DNA from: Monosiga brevicollis MX1
Lineage: Eukaryota > Opisthokonta > Choanoflagellata > Craspedida > Salpingoecidae
Length of the DNA: 64,000 nt
Assembly (NCBI RefSeq): GCF_000002865.3
Contig: NW_001865047.1
Coordinates: forward strand, 994,937-1,058,936
Direction of reading: 5' to 3'
Below, piece after piece: positions 60,383-64,000 of this stretch. The notes under the pieces are model-generated. The model was not told the origin of the DNA. It saw only the letters and a list, made by a program, of their open reading frames with translations, and ran no database searches. The position numbers and the translations under genes are program-made. Numbering within the stretch: position 1 is the first letter of the stretch; every line of letters starts with the position of its first letter.

Positions 60383-61381
60383 ATGATGAGCGTTGCTCCT
60401 CCAGAGTCTCCTGAACTGAGCGTTGCCGAGCGCTTCGCTGCTGTTCGACAGCGGATCGAGCCCGGCGACGACGTCCAGCTTGCAATTGAGCGCCACGCGA
60501 TCGTGCGTGAGGTGCTCCTCGCTCAGGACCTTGTCGTGGACACGTTTCTCACGGGCTCCTGTGCGCGCAACACCGCCATCAAGCCGTTGCACAACGTTGA
60601 GATGTTTGCCGTGTTCGAGCCCCGTGGCGACGAGCACGACGCCCTCTCCGAGGCACGCGACCTGATCAACCAGTTTTGCAACGTCCTCAAGCGCGACCTT
60701 CCTGACCGCCTGCCGATTGAAGAAGTCAATCTTCAGGGGCGCTCCGTGAGCATCCTCTTCACGGACACCAGCCTCAGCATCAATGTCGTACCTTCTTTTG
60801 CCGACGGTGACACGTACAAGATCCCGGACCGCGCCCTCGGCGGCTGGATCGCCTCAAACCCCAAGGCTGCCAAGGCCGCTACCGAAGAGGCCAACGAGCG
60901 TAGCGGTGGCCGCCTTGTGCCACTCATCAAGCTGGCCAAGCGCTGGAACCAGTTCGCGGGGGAGCGTTCCCGCTTTTATAAGAACGACCAAGAGCAAGTT
61001 CAGCACTTCCCCGAAGGCCAGGAGGTACCCCAGGGCTGGCGCCTGGTCAAGCCCTTTAAGAGCTTCCACCTCGAGGTGCTGTCCGTCACCTTTTTCAAAG
61101 CGGCCCCGGCCGAATCAGAGCGTCGCAACTTTGCCATTTTGTTGATGGCCTTGTACCAAAACTTTATGCTCAACATCGCACCACCGGGCATGGCGGGACA
61201 GTCTCTCAACGCCTACTTGATGGGCGCGGCTGGCCAGCCGAAGCACCCCTTCCCGGCAAGCGATATCAATCGCCTGGTGATGGAGGCCACCAAGGTTGCC
61301 AACGACGCCTGGTTCGATGAGAAGACCAATCCGACCGAAGCGCACCGTTGCTGGCGCTCGCTCTTGGGCGATGTCTACTAG
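60383..61381 (+). CDS. SMODS/CD-NTase-like protein lacking catalytic aspartates
   Basis: Single coding exon, 332 aa; ATG at 60383 with a second at 60386, just downstream of a 5' UTR splice acceptor. The fold is that of bacterial CBASS-type CD-NTases (SMODS; relatives of DncV and cGAS): helix, then the nucleotidyltransferase strand FLTGSCARNTAIKPL, INVVPSFADGDTYKIPDRAL, GGWIASNPKAAKAAT, LVPLIKLAKRWNQFAG, and KPFKSFHLEVLSVTFF near residue 230. Family members carry G-S...D-x-D and a third Asp before V-V-P. Here the GS is kept, but D-x-D reads N-V-E (LHNVEMFAVFE) and the third Asp reads Asn (SINVVPSF). The frame is intact and GC-rich at third positions like an expressed gene. It is probably a pseudoenzyme or nucleotide sensor. 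No signal or TM span. No second CBASS gene is visible nearby. Confidence 0.85.
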   Translation: MMSVAPPESPELSVAERFAAVRQRIEPGDDVQLAIERHAIVREVLLAQDLVVDTFLTGSCARNTAIKPLHNVEMFAVFEPRGDEHDALSEARDLINQFCNVLKRDLPDRLPIEEVNLQGRSVSILFTDTSLSINVVPSFADGDTYKIPDRALGGWIASNPKAAKAATEEANERSGGRLVPLIKLAKRWNQFAGERSRFYKNDQEQVQHFPEGQEVPQGWRLVKPFKSFHLEVLSVTFFKAAPAESERRNFAILLMALYQNFMLNIAPPGMAGQSLNAYLMGAAGQPKHPFPASDINRLVMEATKVANDAWFDEKTNPTEAHRCWRSLLGDVY

Positions 61382-62420
61382 GGCTCGGTCTCCCCTTCTA
61401 CCACCAAGCTGCTCTCCGTTCTCTCTCTTCCTTCTTCGCCTCTTCATGACACAAACTAGGTCATTAAACCGGTTGTGACGGTGGCCATTCTACAACCTCT
61501 CCGACCGCTGCCGCTCCTTGTAAATTGAATCGTCCAGCACCACCGCGGTCTCGGCCCCGTCTTCGCTTCTCTATTCTCAGCCGGCAGCGTTGCCGGTTGG
61601 GCATGGAGAGCACCAGAACATGAGCAGGGGGAGGCTTGGAGAAGCATGTGGTGTCGAGGGAGCGAGGGGCAGAGGAGAATCGAGGGTCGAAAGATGTGCC
61701 CAGCGTCAGATTAAAAGTCGATCTGACGAGAGTCACCTGCCATCTCAAGGGCGGCACTGACGAGCCTCTAACTGCAACGGCGGCCAGCACTAAATGCAAT
61801 CGGCAACGTCGACACATACGGCTAAAAACGTGCGCGGGCTCAGGCGAGACCGAAATTTTCAGCTTGCCCCCCTCGAAGAGACAGAATGCACCCGAAAATC
61901 GAATCATGAATGCCACCTGCGGATCGGGGAGGCGCAAGTACATGTAAAGGAGATTTCAGGATGCATTGGGAGAACCGTCGTATCCCCATGTCCCAAACCT
62001 TGACATGAGGGGTATATTCGGGGTGTGGGGGTGACTTGCTTGTGCAATCAAGGGGGAACATGAGCGACTTTGTCCCGGGGCTTGGCCATGCCACGCTCTT
62101 CGTGGTCGACCAATGACGAGAGGTGCACAACAACTGAATGACAGGGGTCAGTTCAAAGCCCTGGCTCCATGTCATTTGACCTGTGGTGACTGTAATTTGA
62201 AACAAACCCAGCCTCCCACTGGCAACAACATTGAGCATGCAGTCAGTCAGTCAGGCTTAAAGGCTGAAGAAAAGGGGGTACAAGCGAAGGAGGACACGTA
62301 CACAAACGTTCTGGGGACACCCCCCAACAGTGCATGATCAAGCACCATCGCAAATGTGTTTGTTCCTTTTCCCTTGGGATGCTGCATCAGCCATGATGAT
62401 TGTGGGGGGCTGAGCACAGC

Positions 62421-62497
<77 letters not shown>

Positions 62498-63644
62498 ATA
62501 CGCGCTTTGCAAACACTTGTTTGGCTTGCATGCATGCAAGTTTGCATTTTGGCGCCGAGTCGCAAAAGAACAATGCGTGGCGGGCGGGAGAGGAGCATGT
62601 GCGTCGCCGTTTGTCCTTCGGGCAGGCATGGGTGAGGTTTGGGTGAAGGGCGTCATTGTTGGGGGTGCCTCTTGACCAAGCTGATTCTGCAGCAACCCTC
62701 GTTGTGAGCGGGACGATTGATCAATCGCCGCCGTCGATGACCGGCATGTGATGCAGAACGGGGTCGTCCCACCTCTGTGTATGCCTTTCTACGCATCGGA
62801 CATGATTGTGCATTGTTGGAGCGTCGTCGCTAGCATACTTGCTTCTGCTTCAAGTGTGCAGCGTCAACAACGCACCATGCATGCCAACCTTCAGGCCCGT
62901 CACCCTCCAGCCCACCTGGTTGCCGTCCCACCTGGCGCGCCATTTCTTTTGAGCAGCTTCACCCAGCCCCGCCTCCTGCTTGTTTGCCCTGTGCGAAACA
63001 GGCACGACCCGACACGGCCTAGTCGTTAGCAGGAAGGGGTGAATTGCATTATTTTTCTTTCGGACCCCACTGTCTCCACTGTGCGGACGACGCCCGACCA
63101 CGGGGATTGCTTCCGTTTCACTCCGCACCTCCGGCACCACCAGTCGCTGCTCGCCTGCTCGCCTGCCGTTCGTCTTGTGCTGAAGCTGCTGGGCATTTGT
63201 TTGTTGTGATCATCCGTGTCTCGGCTCGCCAAGGGTCGTAGCTTGCCGCCGTCCGTCAGACTTGTTCCTTTGCAACGCCGCCCGTCCCCGGCAGTCGTCG
63301 AGTCCTGCGTGCGACGCTTGTCCCCCTCTTTGCCCAACGCTGCTGGTCGGGTGCTGCTGGTTTCCATGCGTCGCTGCTGTCCACCGGGGCTGATTGCCGG
63401 CGAGCCCAAGTTTCCTTACTCATACATCCCAGAGCCCGCCCTTCATTCGACCGCCAAGACTCAAGTTTGCTCACGCTAACGGATCTGCTTTGGGCCATCT
63501 TCATTTGCTTCTTGGTCGACCAGTGTCGCCCTCCTCGCTCTTGTGGCGTGCCATCGCACAAGCGAGTGCACCGGGCCTGAGCAAGCTTGTCTGGGCAAGC
63601 CGGGACCAGACCTTCGCCGGCCGGCAGCTCAACCCCATTTTATC
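61382..63644. other. Long intergenic region
   Basis: No credible protein frame on either strand. It contains a (GT)n tract at 62421-62496 and a CAGTCAGTCAGTCAGG repeat near 62240-62255. The sequence before 63645 is presumably promoter of the right-edge gene. Confidence 0.5.
62421..62496. repeat. (GT)n microsatellite
   Basis: About 76 bp of uninterrupted GT dinucleotide, the source of Cys/Val and His/Thr shadow frames. Confidence 0.97.
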
Positions 63645-64000
63645 ATGACTCGGCAGTCGATCGACACTGCCGTCCGCCCAAGCGGTGCTGAAGCGACACG
63701 GGCCGCAGCGCGACGCAAACTCGACTTTCGTCGCCCGTCCATGGTGTCTACCAAGCCTACCGTCCCTGTCGATGCGGCTAGTGAACGCCCGGTGCCCGTA
63801 CCGACCAAGATTCGCTCTCGGGAAACCCTAGCGAGTGCCCCGGCTGCACCACGCCCCTCGCGCCGTCGTCGCGTTCTCGCGTCTACTGCCAGCATGTCCG
63901 TCTCCTCTGCCAGCGACCCCGAGGCCTCGCGCAAGCCATCTTTGGTGTCCATTTCGCCGGGTATTTCGTCGGGCTACTCCACCGAATCTACCAGTAGCCT
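63645..64000 (+). CDS. Partial gene at window edge, basic Ser/Pro-rich N-terminus
   Basis: The frame is open from MTRQSIDTAVRPSGAEATRA at 63645 to the window end (118 codons and continuing). It is rich in Ser, Pro, Ala and Arg, with basic clusters (AARRKLDFRRPSM, APRPSRRRRVLAST) and many SP/TP and RRxS-type sites. RRKLDF resembles a cyclin-docking RxL motif, so a cell-cycle kinase substrate is conceivable, but this is a short-motif guess. Unrecognised. Confidence 0.5.
   Translation, partial: MTRQSIDTAVRPSGAEATRAAARRKLDFRRPSMVSTKPTVPVDAASERPVPVPTKIRSRETLASAPAAPRPSRRRRVLASTASMSVSSASDPEASRKPSLVSISPGISSGYSTESTSS

Noticed and set aside
60383-61381. Complete CBASS-like operon around the CD-NTase gene
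   Set aside because: The neighbours are a PH/PTPDC1 phosphatase and a gene-free region; no effector, E1/E2/JAB or HORMA-like gene is visible.

Overview
This looks like nuclear DNA of a unicellular holozoan, most likely a choanoflagellate of the Monosiga type. The evidence is the moderately high G+C, short GT-AG introns (often 50-150 nt, many of them phase 0), long CA/GT and CT microsatellites, and animal-grade orthologues: SPT5, spartin, CCR4/CNOT6, BAG1, CMPK2 and a PTPDC1-type phosphatase. The species is inferred from gene style; no marker gene fixes it. One assembly gap (Ns) lies at 27750-28009. No rRNA, tRNA or CRISPR array was recognised.

Layout. 1-2520 is pyrimidine-rich with no supportable gene. 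2521-4790 (+) is an 8-exon helical protein of unknown function whose stop codon lies inside a 92-bp tandem duplication. 5521-6513 (-) is a secretory sulfotransferase. 7129-8627 (+) is a small ankyrin protein, tail to tail with SPT5 (8826-14897, -). 16012-17862 (-) is a protein kinase with five N-terminal WNxFQ repeats. 18397-21070 (-) is spartin. 23087-25542 (+) is the CCR4 deadenylase. 26211-27622 (-) is a probable four-pass membrane protein. After the gap, 28168-29088 (+) is a CMPK2-like nucleotide kinase with a signal-like N-terminus.

29150-43060 is a triplicated locus of three head-to-tail ankyrin genes (29979-33918, 35218-38477, 40031-42486). Almost every 33-residue repeat is its own 99-nt phase-0 exon, and the introns are as repetitive as the exons. 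The three genes carry 14, 11 and 8 such exons. The third has a one-base deletion in its C-terminal exon. A 408-bp AT-rich MITE lies between genes 1 and 2.

45205-45891 (+) is a Ser/Pro-rich protein. 47025-48328 (+) is BAG1. 48809-50116 (+) is an FG-GAP surface protein. 50843-53553 (+) is an F-box plus helical-repeat protein. 53705-54925 (-) is an unrecognised protein. 55658-59874 (+) is a PTPDC1-type phosphatase preceded by two PH domains. 60383-61381 (+) is a single-exon SMODS/CD-NTase (cGAS/DncV-like) protein with all three metal-binding aspartates replaced. The right edge holds the start of another gene (63645 onward).

Most genes are unrelated housekeeping functions (transcription elongation, mRNA decay, chaperone control, membrane and lipid traffic). 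Three items could belong to an innate-defence theme: the CD-NTase-like protein, the CMPK2-like kinase and the expanding ankyrin family. Any functional link between them is inference.
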